This document shows, piece after piece, positions 22,017 through 32,605 of a stretch of DNA of 64,000 nt (position 1 is the stretch's first letter; every line of letters starts with the position of its first letter). Under the pieces are notes generated by a model, which ran no database searches, was not told where the DNA came from, and was given only the letters and a program-made list of their open reading frames with translations. This stretch comes from Triadica sebifera (lineage: Eukaryota > Streptophyta > Magnoliopsida > Malpighiales > Euphorbiaceae). The translations under genes and the position numbers were made by a program. Location: contig CM042911.1 of the NCBI GenBank assembly GCA_023653625.1, positions 26,944,192-27,008,191 of the forward strand, given 5' to 3'.

Positions 22017-24855
22017 TGTAACACCACGTCATATGCATTTAAATATAACCTATTTTTGTATCAAATAATCACATACTGCATGTTGAAAAGAGAAAATACC
22101 CTGATAACAGTGATAGTAAATTTTTTTCATATGTCCTATAAAATCAACTAATGACTTTACAAGTCTTATATCCTGTAATTCCATTCAATGACTTTCCAAG
22201 TCTCATATCCTGTAATATCACTAAATGACTTTTCAAGTCAACATTAAAAACCACAATACGATATATCACATATATTAAAATATAAACTTCATATCCGAAG
22301 GATTACGGGTTTCTTCCATTTATACATTTCAAAACTAATCCAGAGTGATAATACATATTCAAACATATAAGTCCAAAATACAGATGACATGTTTTCATGC
22401 TTGTGTGGAATGCAAGGAAAGAGAGTGATGAGGCTCGGCCAATGACCTGTGCTCCATATCTTCTATACACTACTCAAAATGAGCTATCACTTTTCTTTAC
22501 CTGAAAAATGATGCAAATTGATGAGTTGCGGCTCAGTGAGAATAATCATCCAATGAGCTCTAAAGTACCAAACAACTCATAGTAATAAATCACAAATCCA
22601 ATATATACCATATATTCCATTTCATTCATCAGTATTATATATGTATCAATAAAGTTGAAACATATAATCATTACTCTTTATGTATGCAAATGCTTTGCTT
22701 ATTTCATTTTGTTGTGACCAAGTTAAACAGACATTGCCCCGGGTTTCCATGTGAACATTTGCATTTGCATTTGCTAGTTAGCTTGATCATTTGTTTTATT
22801 TGCACATTTGTTGGGCCATAGGCCTCTTCTTTTGCTTTACAATATCGATTAACTGGTCACAACGCCTTTTTAGTCCATATGCATATGTACTTGTATTAAG
22901 CATTCATCAACCATTGTATCTTATCACATATAATATACATATACCATGTATATATATCACATATGTCAAACATATACTTCAAATATACCATACGTATACC
23001 ATTTATATGTACCACAATGTCACAAATTATCCATCATTACATTATCAAGGACCAATCATGACAATCATATGAATCACATAGCAAGCAACATTCATTTATA
23101 CTAAAGAATTCAATCGATAATTAGACTCACAGTTCTCCTTTGATTCCGACCCCTAACTTATTGTCTATCCGCTCCTTGTGGGTCTCCAATATGTTGCGAG
23201 CCTAATATGAAAACATAATCGATTAACTCATGATTAGGGAGACTTAATGTGACATAAACAAATTAATATGCATTGTTCATGTCAATAGTTAAGATGTTTC
23301 CTATGAGGCAGTGTGACCTTATGGGACTGTTTAGACTATAAATTTTTCTATACTTGACCAATTAATCTAATTCTTGTTCCTAATTACAACTAACATATAA
23401 TTATAGAACATATTAAAATATCAGATTAAATGGATCATTGTACAATATTTTGTGGAATTTATAAGTGTGTTCTAGTTTCAGGGTACTCATTTGGGTTCAT
23501 CATAACGTATAATCTATAAGTCCTATTTTAATGAACAGTTACAGACACTTATATGGGTTAAGATGGAACATTTTTCATGTTTACAACTTCTATCAATTAT
23601 GTCTCTAAGGTTTTCAAATTATAACAAACATGTTACTGATCCAGAATAGAATTGCCTTCCGGACCAGTATGACTTCTAAAGGCCATAACTTAGTCTATAC
23701 ATAACCTATTAAGCTAACATTAGTATCAAAATTTAGCTACTATATATACCTATAACCTTTCTGTTTTGATCATTTACAGAATCTAGCTCTAACAAGATCA
23801 TATTAGCCAAATAATTTACTGGATCTGCCCAGGGCACTCAGTAGGCAGTTCAAACCATGGAACAGTTATGGTTCCATTCACCATAACTCAACCTTTATAA
23901 GTTTTATGAACCTGAAATTTGGTATACAGATACAACACATGTATATCTATAAATTTTATATTTTGTGATACTTCAAAAATGGCTTTAACATATTCTAAAT
24001 CAAAGCACACAGTAGCTAACTTGGTTAGGGTTCACACCCTGACCAGTTTTAGTTCGACGAGGATATCGTATTCTATATATCACTTCTTGCAAAAATATTT
24101 ACATATCCATAAGAAACAACTTTTATGGTTTAATATTTTCCAGAATCAATTGCTATGAATATCAAAATTGGGATGCAAATCAGTGTCTATTAATGAATCT
24201 TAGCAACTCAAATAAACCTTATAGCAATAAGAATTTATTACTTACCAAGAACAAACTTGCAAGGGATGAATTTGCCTAAAAAATAAAGTGAAACAATGAT
24301 GAATTGAAGTCTGAAATGGAAGAAATTGAAGAAGTCGGGCTGGAGAAGAAGGCAGAAATGGGAAGATAAAGCTAACTTTTTGTTTTTTGTCTTTTTATCT
24401 TTTTCTCATCTTTTTTCTCCTTTCTCTTCTCTTTTTCTCTTCTCTTCTCTTTTATTTCTCTTTTGTGTCATTTTCATTTTATTTTGTCTATATTATTATT
24501 ATTATTATTTACTTATATTTATAATTCCACTAATTCACACAATAATACAGCTTAATCATTTGGCCCAATTTAACTAAATTAACAATGTAAATGTTTACTA
24601 ATATTAATCTAATCATTTTGCTTACTTTAATTTAGTCACCTTATTCAATTCATTTCTAATACTTTGTTATCCTCATTTAGGTTATAATTACACAAGTGCG
24701 ACTCGATACAAGTGCCAAATACTAGGACACGTAGCTAGTGCGTGTCATAAACTTGTTCCTACGAAAATATGTATGAAATGCATGTGTTCAATTGAATTGT
24801 ATGCAAGATGCTTATGTTCAATGAAATGCATGTGAGGAAGGTCAAGGATGTTACA
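22017..24855 (-). repeat. D1 right (5') LTR, full length
   Basis: 2839 bp, plus-strand view TGTAACACCACG to GATGTTACA, next to the TSD GAAAC at 24856. It has one copy of the 38-bp unit that is doubled in the other D LTRs (about 22800-22840) and a short ATT run near 24490. Open frames at 22791-23072 and 23919-24158 are not conserved coding. Confidence 0.9.
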
Positions 24856-24860
24856 GAAAC

Positions 24861-25607
24861 CCTGTATCCAGTGTTTAGTTCCAGTTTAAGATGTCGTGGG
24901 CTATTAAATAAATAAGAAAAAAAATGTGAATTATTAAATTGATATTATGAATTTTATATCTCGAATTGTTAAGAAATTTCAAGCATGCTTAATGAATGAA
25001 ATGTCATAATTGATGAATTAAATATTTTTGCATGAAGAAAATGGGTTTATTATTAATTGAATATTTGGCATACTTAATAAATTAATTGTAGTTTCAAAAA
25101 TTGTATTTTAGAATTATTTGTGTAATTATTGGATAGTTGTCAAACATACCACTAAGCTAGAAGCTTAGCGTGTGTGTTTCACGCGCAGATAAATAGAAGT
25201 AGCTGTTCTGAAAGGGCGACCGAAAAAGAGGGAACCCCCAAGATCAAGTTGCAATAGTCTAGTTCTTTTTGTATGTTGTGAAAATTTTATTGCAAAAATT
25301 AAATTCTAAGAATCTTTTGTTGATGTAAATTTATGGCATGTAGGATTTATAAGGAATAAATTTTGTAATTTCATAAATCTAGTATTATTTCTAAATATTA
25401 TGGTTTAATTGCATGAGTTCTTTTAAATCAAACTATTTTCATCACTAGTTATATATTTAAATGGAAAATAATAGTAATAAATATTTTGCTAATAATAAAC
25501 TCGAAAAAAAAATTTATTACAAAGATTTGAACATTGGTTGTAAAACATATGAGCTTATTAGCACTTCCATATCCTATTAATGTTTAGTAGGATAAGGGAG
25601 CGCTACA
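24861..25607 (+). repeat. E1 3' LTR, second remaining part
   Basis: Matches 12650-13380 of the 5' LTR and ends in GGGAGCGCTACA. It follows the D1 target duplication. Confidence 0.85.
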
Positions 25608-26520
25608 TAACATCCTTTTTAACTAACTCATTTAAAGGTGCTGCAATTGAAATAAAATCTTTAATTAACCTTCTATAGAAACTAGCCAATCCATTAAAAG
25701 CACCTATCAAGTCTTTATCCCTTGTATACAAGCTTACTTTATTTTTTCTCTTTACAATCTCACCTTTACTTTTCTCTCTTGCTCCATCACTCACCATTGG
25801 GCCTTTATTTGTATTTCTTTCATTTTTATCATTCAAGGCCTCTTTTCTCTCAATTATTTTACTTGAACTTGCCTTACTATCCAAATTCCCCATAATGGAT
25901 TTTTGGATTTTCATTTGGTCTTCATATACTTCCAATGGAGACAAATGTGCAAGAATGTAATTTTGGTTATTCAAGGTAAAAGAATATTGATTCCTATACC
26001 CATCATGCATAACACGTCTATCATATTGCCAAGGCCTTCCAAGTAAAACATGACTAGCATGCATAGGTACAACATCACATAACACCTCATCCTTATATCT
26101 ACCAATAGAGAATGCAAGCATCACTTGTTTATTCACTCTTATTTCACCACATTCATGCAACCATTGCAACTTATATGGATTAGGATGCCTAATACAACTC
26201 AAACCTAACTTTTTAACAAGTGTTGCACTAGCCACATTAGTACAACTACCTTCATCAATAATCAAACTACATATCTTTCCATTGACTATGCAATGTGTAT
26301 GAAAATTTTTTTTTCTTTGATCACTAGTTTCATCTTTAACATGCATATTCAAATCATTACCATATTTCACGTCATCTTCATCCCAATCCCTAGCATCCAC
26401 TAAGGAAGGCATACCATCACTATCATTGCTTTCTTCACCTTCACTATCAATTACACCAATATCTTTTAATAACATAGTTTTCTTATTAGGACATTGAGTT
26501 GCAATATGCCCTATGCCCAA
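25608..26520 (-). pseudogene. pol: B1 zinc knuckle, protease, linker fused to RT end
   Basis: One long frame: GHIATQCPNKK (end of the CCHC knuckle), an acidic linker, protease with IIDEGSCTN (Asp kept, DEG in place of DGG), LLGRPWQYD, SPLEVYEDQMK, a Lys-rich linker, then LIGAFNGLASFYRRLIKDF. In A the segment between the linker and GLASFYRR is about 280 residues of RT, so the RT fingers, palm and YFDD box are deleted in frame. The frame is cut at the left by E1. The protein cannot polymerise DNA. Confidence 0.85.
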
Positions 26521-26902
26521 ACATCTAAAACATTTAATTTTACTATGTTTATTAATAGCACTAGTTGTTTTTTATTTTCCATCATCTTTTACTCATTTTT
26601 CTTTCCTTGTCTCTTTTGGGTTAGTCACCTTTTCTTCACCCTTTTCTTCCCTTTTAGGCCATTTTGAACTCCTTGCTTCCCCCTTACTTTTTAATTGCTT
26701 TTCAATTTTTATAGCCATATTGACCATATCTTCAAAGTCCACACAGTGTTGTAATTCAACAACATTAGCAATATCTTTGTTCAAACCCCCTAGGAAATGT
26801 GCCATGGTGACTTTTAGATCCTCCTCCATATTAGCTCTCATCATTGCCATCTCCATCTCCTTCTCCTTCTCCTTATGGTAATCTTCAACGGTCATGGATC
26901 CT
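26521..26902 (-). pseudogene. gag: B1 gag C-terminal part
   Basis: MTVEDYHKEKEKEMEMAMMRA through FLGGLNKDIANVVELQH and RSSKWPKREEK, matching A gag. The WPK region is read through in B, where A has a TAG just before SSKWPK. A stop lies between 26593 and the knuckle. Just beyond the first Met the sequence changes to LTR DNA, so the gag N-terminus is deleted. Confidence 0.8.
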
Positions 26903-27474
26903 AAAAAAGTAGAGTTGTACTTGAATTAGGACACTAATTAAATCCTTCTAAAATAAGACAAGTGATGGTCTGGGCTTCATATCCTTTGGGCCACATGCCT
27001 AACACTAATTAAAAGTTTATGATAATTAAAATAGGCAGCCCACATACATAATTAAGCCCAATTACAAGTTAAGCCCAAATCCCATAAGTAGACACATGCA
27101 TGGCATATGATCTTGAGCACATGGTTGGCACAAGATGTCTTGCACATGGATGACACATGTTTGGCACATGACTCCTAGCACATGATTTGCACATTACTTG
27201 TAATCTTCAATTTTATGGACTTTGTCTTGTTTAGCCCATTGGACTAGTCCATGAAAGATGGTTCTTCACACACCCCACATTAAGTAATGGGCCTTGGATC
27301 TTCAATCAGCTCCATCTCCTTTGTCATGCATGCCACTCTTGTGATGTCCTTAGTGACCAAGCTTTGAACATAGCCTTGCATTGCTTGCCTTAGTTTGTGA
27401 TCACACCACTTGGCATGACTAGTGCATCATTCTCCTTTTGTGAAGATTGACTTATATGTCCTTGATCTACATCT
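26903..27474 (-). repeat. Family B LTR fragment, minus
   Basis: First 570 bp of a B LTR read on the minus strand (starts CTTGATCTACATC at the right in plus view, lacking the last A). Its inner end abuts B1 gag and its outer end abuts family C internal DNA. The B terminal motif is still readable but broken. Confidence 0.75.
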
Positions 27475-28139
27475 TCAAGGCATTAGGAGGTTTCAATATC
27501 ATGAAGAAAATGACTATTTTGAACATTTTGATAATGATTGACCAACAAGAGAAAAAAAGAAAGACAAAGCATCTTTAGTAAATGCCTTTCAAAATGAAAT
27601 AGATAAGATGCATGCTAGGATTGATAGGTGGGTGCATGAAGAGAAAGAGAATGAAATGAAGAATCCTTGTACAAGAAGGTGTGAAATTCAAAATTCATTA
27701 TGAGTTTGATTTTGTTCCTAAGTTTAAAATGGTGGATGATGGTAAGAATCAAATTCATAAGGATATTAATGAGGCTCATACTAGTGAAGTTGAAATTATA
27801 GGTGAGAGTATTGATTCTATTTCACTAGAAGAAGTTAATGGCGTTAGTGTTATTGAGAGCATTGGATGAGATTGAGGGAATAAAGGTGAGTGAAAAGGAG
27901 ACGAACAAAGGGGCTGATAGTAATGAAAGTAGAGAGATCATTGAGAAAGAAGAGTTTTTGAGTGATCAAAATGAAAGTAACGTGCAATGAGGGAAAATAG
28001 AGAATTTGTTTGAAAAAGAAAAAAAGGTTGAGAGTGAGGTTTTTACTAACAATTTTAATTATTCTTTGCTTCATGTTGTGCATTTTTCATTTGATATAGG
28101 TAAACATTCGAGGATGAATCTTCTTGAGGAAAGGGGGAA
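27475..28139 (+). pseudogene. C1 internal coding remnant, unknown product
   Basis: Begins inside a gag-N-terminal stretch (GIRRFQ-like codons at 27477). It continues as Glu/Lys-rich sequence, then YEFDFVPKFKMV, SEVEIIGESIDSISLEEVNG and a charged tail, ending HSRMNLLEERGND at the PPT. The last motif resembles the SRTNLFVEGGND end of A pol. The longest open piece is 27681-27869; stops and shifts break the rest. I do not recognise the middle part. It is conserved in C2, so it belonged to the family. Confidence 0.6.
28126..28139 (+). other. C1 polypurine tract
   Basis: GAGGAAAGGGGGAA directly before the C LTR start TGATGTATGC. Confidence 0.75.
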
Positions 28140-30018
28140 TGATGTATGCATAGGAACCATAAATGAAGGTTATGAATGATAGCCTTTTGTCAATGGAGTG
28201 GAGCAATCTTATATCATTGAAATGGGTCTTAAAGGAGTTCAAAAGCCTTTTCATATGATCCAATTCAATGTGGGGCGTGTTCCAAGTTATAGCACGCAAC
28301 ATTGGAGCATTGGTTGCTATATTGGACCTAAAATCCACAATCAAGCTTATGGGCTAACTGATGCGAAATCCCATAGACCGTGCCTTGAAACCCCTCAACA
28401 AGACAAGGTAAACAAACCTTAAGCTATGGTGATCATAAATTGAATCCAACCCAAAGCTAACCAATGTACCAAAGAACCAAGATTATATGGTTTATTAAGA
28501 ATAGCCACACCACAAGCAATATCACTTGATAAGTAACTAATTCCTAAAGGTAATAAAGAGATGCAAATCTGACTCACTTTAAAGAAAAACACTCAAATTT
28601 GTTTTTATTCATTCATTGATGTTTTGTACAATAAGCCTAGATGAGTATTTATAGCCCTAAGTCTTTGAATCCTTTATGGTAAAGGATAACTAAATCCTAT
28701 TCTAACTCAACTCCTAAAAGTACAGTCATATTCTAACTCATATTCTAAAAAGGTAGAGTCCTACTTGAATTAGGATACTAATTAAATCCTTCTAAAAAAA
28801 GAAAGTGGTGGGTTGGGCTTTATTTCTTTGGCTCACATGTCTATCACTAATTAAAATCTAAGGTAATTAAAATAGACAGCACACATACATAATTAAGCCC
28901 AAGTTAGTTAAGCCCAAATCCCATAACTAGGCACATGACTCCAGCACATGACTTGCACATGACATGTAATCTTCAAGGTTATCGACTTTGCCTTCTTTAG
29001 CCCATTTGAATTGATTCTTCATAAAAGACTCCATTTATCTTCACCTTAGGCTTGCCTTTGTATAGTTTTAGCCCATAAGCTTGATTGTAGATTTTTGGCC
29101 AAATATTACCAATGCTCCAATGCTACCTTTTATGACTGGAACACGCCCCACATTGAATTGGATCATATGAAAAGGCTTTTGAACTCTTTTAAGTCCCATT
29201 AAAATGATATAAAATTCCTCCACTTTGTTGACAAAAGTTCATCTTTCATATCCTTTATTTATGGTTCCCATGCAAACATCACTAACACTACACAAAGGCA
29301 AGCCTAAGGTGAAGATAAAAAAGTCTTTCATGAAGATTCAATTCAAATGGGCTAAATAAGGCAAAGTCCATAAAATTGAAGATGACAAGTCATGTGCTAG
29401 GAGTCATGTGCCAAACATGTGCTCAAGATCATGTGCCACGCATATGCCTACTTATGGGATTTGGACTTAACTTGTAATTGGGCTTAACTATGTATGTGGG
29501 TTGCCTATTTTAATTATTTTAAACTTTAATTAGTGTTAGGCATATGGACCAAAGGATATGAATCCCAACCCACCATTTTTCTTATTCTATAAGGATTTAA
29601 TTAGTGTCTTAATTCAAGTAGGACTCTACTTGTTAGAATTTAAGTTAGAATATGACTCTAATTTTAGAAGTTGAGTTAGAATAGGACTTAATTATCCTTT
29701 ACCATAAAGGATTCAAAGACCTAGGTCTATAAATACTCATTTGGGCATCTTTTAGAATATATGAATGAATAAAAACGAATTTGAGTGTTTTTCTTTAAAG
29801 TGAGGCAAATTTGCATCTCTTTATTTCATTTAGGAATTAGATGCTTATCAAGTGATATTACTTGTGGCGTGACTATTCTTAATAATCCTTATAATCTTTG
29901 TTCTTTGCTACATTGGTTAGCTTTGAGTCGGATTCAATTTATGATCACCATAGCTTAAGATTTGTTTACCTTGTCTTGTTGAGGGATTTCAAGGCACAGT
30001 CTTTGGGGTTCTGCATCA
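28140..30018 (+). repeat. C1 3' LTR, split by a solo C LTR
   Basis: Parts 28140-28358 and 29287-30018, together 951 bp, starting TGATGTATGCAT and ending TCTGCATCA. The first 250-280 bp are specific to family C; the rest matches the B LTR, including the TATAAATA box region near 29727. Confidence 0.85.
28359..29281 (-). repeat. Solo LTR of family C, TSD CTAAC
   Basis: 923 bp, minus orientation (plus view TGATGCGAAATCC to GCAAACATCA). Perfect duplications CTAAC at 28354-28358 and 29282-29286. It is inserted in the LTR of the same family in opposite orientation. Confidence 0.95.
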
Positions 30019-30023
30019 GTTGG

Positions 30024-30285
30024 TTGCTCCAATGCTGTCTTATTTGCTTGGAACATGCCTCACATTGAATTGGGTCATACGAAAAGGTTTATGAACTCCT
30101 TTAAGGCCCATTTCAATGATATAAGATTGCGCCACTCCATCGACAAAAGACTGTCATTTATATCCTTCATTTATGGTTCACATGAATACATCATAACATG
30201 CATAATATGATTACCATAGCTTATGGTTTGTTTACCTTATCTTGTTGAGGGGGTTTCAAGGCATGGTCTTTGGGATTCCGCATCA
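30024..30285. repeat. Two broken C/B LTR arms in opposite orientation
   Basis: 30024-about 30205 is the first 180 bp of a C LTR on the minus strand, ending ACATCA. From about 30206 to 30285 follows the last 80 bp of a B/C LTR on the plus strand, ending CCGCATCA. The two arms meet head to tail without internal sequence, so they mark a rearranged element. Confidence 0.7.
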
Positions 30286-30520
30286 AAATCCAAACCCATG
30301 GAGACCCCTATGTATTTTAAAATTGAATTAAACCATTCAGTGGGAGAATTTGATTACATTCGTGTTGCAACTCTTGATCTTCCAAGTTGTTATATATTTT
30401 TTTCTTTATTGGGTTATAGAAAACCACCAACAATCCAAAGTTAGGATTTTCCCTATGAGTATCCATGCAGATAAAGTCTATAAAACCTCTAAAAAGATGG
30501 GGCGACAAAGGTCCAAAGTA
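30286..30520. other. Unassigned 235 bp between LTRs
   Basis: Not LTR and not a recognised gypsy domain. The plus strand reads SKPMETPMYFKIELNHS, faintly like a Ty1/copia segment between RT and RNase H, but it is short and unsupported. Open frames running through it extend into LTR sequence. Confidence 0.3.
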
Positions 30521-30525
30521 CTCTA

Positions 30526-31477
30526 TGATGTAGAACCCCAAAGACCATGTCTTGAAACCCCTCAACAAGACAAGGTAAACTAACCTTAAATTATAGTGAT
30601 CATAAATCGAATCCTACCCAAAGCTAACCAATGTAGCAAAGAACCAAGATTATAAAGATTATTAAGAATAGCCATGCCACAAGCAATAACACTTGATAAG
30701 TAACTATCCTAAAGGTAATAAAGAGATGCAAATCTGCCTCACTTTAAAGAAAAACACTCAATTTCGTTTTTATTGGTTCATGTATTTTAAAAGAAGCCTA
30801 AATGAGTATTTATAGCTCTAAGTCTTTGAATCCTTTATGGTAAAGGATAACTAATTGCTATTTTGACTCAACTTTTTTTTAGAGTCATATTCTAACTCAG
30901 ATTCTAAAAAGTAAAGTCTTACTTGAATTAGAACACTAATTAAATCCTTCTAAAATAAGACAAGTGGTGGGCTGGGTTTCATATCCTTTGGCCCACATGT
31001 TGCCATTCTCTTTATTTAAACTATAGATAAATAATAGGCATCCCATTTACATTATTAAACCCAATTACAAGTTAAGCCCAAATCCTATAAGTAGGTACAT
31101 GCATGGAACATGATCTTGAGCACATGGTTGGCACATGAGTCCTAGCACATGAGTTGCACATGACTTGTAATCTTCAATTTTATGGACTTTGCCTCGTTTA
31201 GCCCATTTGAATTGAATCTTTGTGAAAGATTCCCTTGATCTTCACTTTAGGCTTTCCTTTATGTAGTATTGACCCATAAGCTTGATTATGAATTTTAGGC
31301 CCATTGTTGCTCTCAAAGATCAATTTCTACCTCATATGGTTTGGAACACACACCATAAGCATTTTGATCATATTAATGGGCTTTTGAACTCCTTTTAGGC
31401 TCATTTCAATGATATAAGATTGCTCCACTCCATTGATAAAAGATTGTCCTTCATGCACGGTTCCCGTGCATACATCA
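30526..31477 (-). repeat. Solo LTR of family C
   Basis: 952 bp, plus view TGATGTAGAACCCC to GCATACATCA. Flanks CTCTA (30521-30525) and CTATA (31478-31482) match at four of five bases, so this is a probable but decayed duplication. Confidence 0.85.
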
Positions 31478-32206
31478 CTATAGAAAATTGTCTTATGAAA
31501 CAGAAAAGGGAGAGGAAAAAAATAACAATCATATTTCTTAATGAGGCAGCCATGAAATTGACTCCTTAAAATGAGTATTTATTCTCTTTCTAATCTCTTT
31601 TAGGGTTGCAAAAGGAAAAGAACTAATGGACCCCTTTCTTTAAGGTACATGGCCCAATATTGACCAAGTCAACAATCCTAATCCTAATTGGATTTAACCC
31701 ATGTTTATAATTCTTATAAAAGGCCCAATTATCTTTCTCTCTCACTTGGATCTTATGCAAAACACATTTTATATGTTCTGCATTTCCTCTATGCATGTGA
31801 CCTCATAGGTTTTTTTACCCATGTTGGCAGCTTAAGTCTCGAGAGAAATCCTAATCCAATTAGGATTTTACAAGTCAAACTCTTTTATCCATAATTGATT
31901 TCTAAGCAATTTTTCTTGACTTAGTTGATCATGAGTGGTATCTAGCAATATATTATGACCACCTAATTAACAAAAAAAGTCAGTTGTTTGACTCTTAACC
32001 CTTCTATAGACAATTACTGTGTAATTCATCATTTGACCGAACTATACCTCATTTGGTTAGAGTATGGACTGTGTGTCAACTCCCACTAAACTGAATACAT
32101 CACATCTAGTCCAATTGATATTCATTCTTAATTATGAGACTCATTACTCTATTAGATATGTGATTAAAGACCTTTTTTAAGACATGTCCACCTCGACCAA
32201 ACATTT
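31478..32206. other. Unassigned AT-rich DNA
   Basis: No conserved coding frame. It includes TTATAAAAGGCCC (about 31714) and GGTATCTAGC (about 31939), which could be TATA and PBS-like elements of an unrecognised retrotransposon. I cannot assign it. It ends where B pol codons begin. Confidence 0.35.
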
Positions 32207-32605
32207 TTGCCTTTTAATGAGTTAACTAATTTGGATGGTAAGAAAAAGGCAGATTTTGTGAAAGCTATGCATGAGAAAGCAAAACAACAGTTGGAGAAGA
32301 AGAATGAGTCAAATGCACGACAAGCTAACAAGGGGTGTAGAAAAATGGTATTTGAACATGGCGATTGGGTGTGGGTGCATATGAGAAAAGAGAGATTTCC
32401 TCACCAAAGGAAGAATAAACTTGATCCTAGAGGAGATGACCCATTTTACGTACTTGAAAGGATCAATGATAATGCTTACAAGATAGAACTTCCTAATGAG
32501 TATGGTGTTTCTGCATCATTCAATGTTTTTGACCTTACTCATTTTGACAATGTAGGAATAGTATATTCGAGGATGAATCCTTTTGAGGAGGGGGGAATGA
32601 TGTAG
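32207..32605 (+). pseudogene. pol: B3 integrase C-terminal tail
   Basis: Reads NELTNLDGKKKADFVKAMHE, then DWVWVHMRKERFP, the DDPF module and EYGVSASFNVFDLTHFDN, ending NPFEEGGMM and stop at 32603-32605. The stop falls in the first codons of the LTR because the purine run is one base shorter than in A. The downstream LTR motif is in another frame. Confidence 0.85.
32585..32597 (+). other. B3 polypurine tract
   Basis: GAGGAGGGGGGAA immediately before the LTR start TGATGTAG. Confidence 0.8.

Larger units (their letters stand above)
16625..24855 (-). mobile_element. D1: composite Tekay-like element, LTR-gag-LTR-gag-LTR
   Basis: 8231 bp flanked by perfect duplications GAAAC (16620-16624 and 24856-24860). 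Reading right to left on the minus strand: full LTR (24855-22017), PBS, gag remnant, truncated LTR (21640-21099), PBS, leader with a solo D LTR in opposite orientation, gag, and truncated LTR (17088-16625). No pol is present. Two gag cassettes and three LTRs between one TSD pair suggest unequal recombination between LTRs. Confidence 0.85.
10477..25607 (+). mobile_element. E1: Tekay/Del-like gypsy element, nested in B1
   Basis: Plus-strand element starting TGTAATGCCCG and ending GCTACA. Flanks TAAAA (10472-10476) and TAACA (25608-25612) are a 4-of-5 target duplication, and joining the flanks restores the B pol order. It has a 5' LTR of about 2.9 kb, a PBS, gag, protease and half an RT. RNase H, integrase and the first half of the 3' LTR are deleted. 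The 3' LTR remnant (15891-25607) is split by D1. Confidence 0.85.
7155..26902 (-). mobile_element. B1: CRM-like gypsy element, split by nested insertions
   Basis: Minus-strand element with its 3' LTR at the left (7155-7946), then integrase, RNase H, protease, zinc knuckle and gag read right to left. It is split by a solo A LTR (8900-9737) and by the 15-kb element E1 (10477-25607). Most of the RT is deleted, and the gag N-terminus, leader, PBS and LTR 3' half are lost at the right, where gag runs straight into LTR sequence at 26903. Proteins resemble A but are clearly a separate family. Confidence 0.85.
27475..30018 (+). mobile_element. C1: pol-less CRM-like element, 5' truncated
   Basis: Internal coding remnant, PPT and 3' LTR in plus orientation, with a solo C LTR nested in the LTR. 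The internal part matches C2 (58128-58880) along about 650 bp. Neither copy has protease, RT, RNase H or integrase between gag N-terminal sequence and the PPT. Confidence 0.75.

Noticed and set aside
26513..26881. 122-residue plus-strand frame
   Set aside because: Antisense of B1 gag.
30223..30583. Two plus-strand frames near 30.2-30.6 kb as a host gene
   Set aside because: They start and end in LTR sequence; only 235 bp in the middle are non-LTR, with at most a faint copia likeness.
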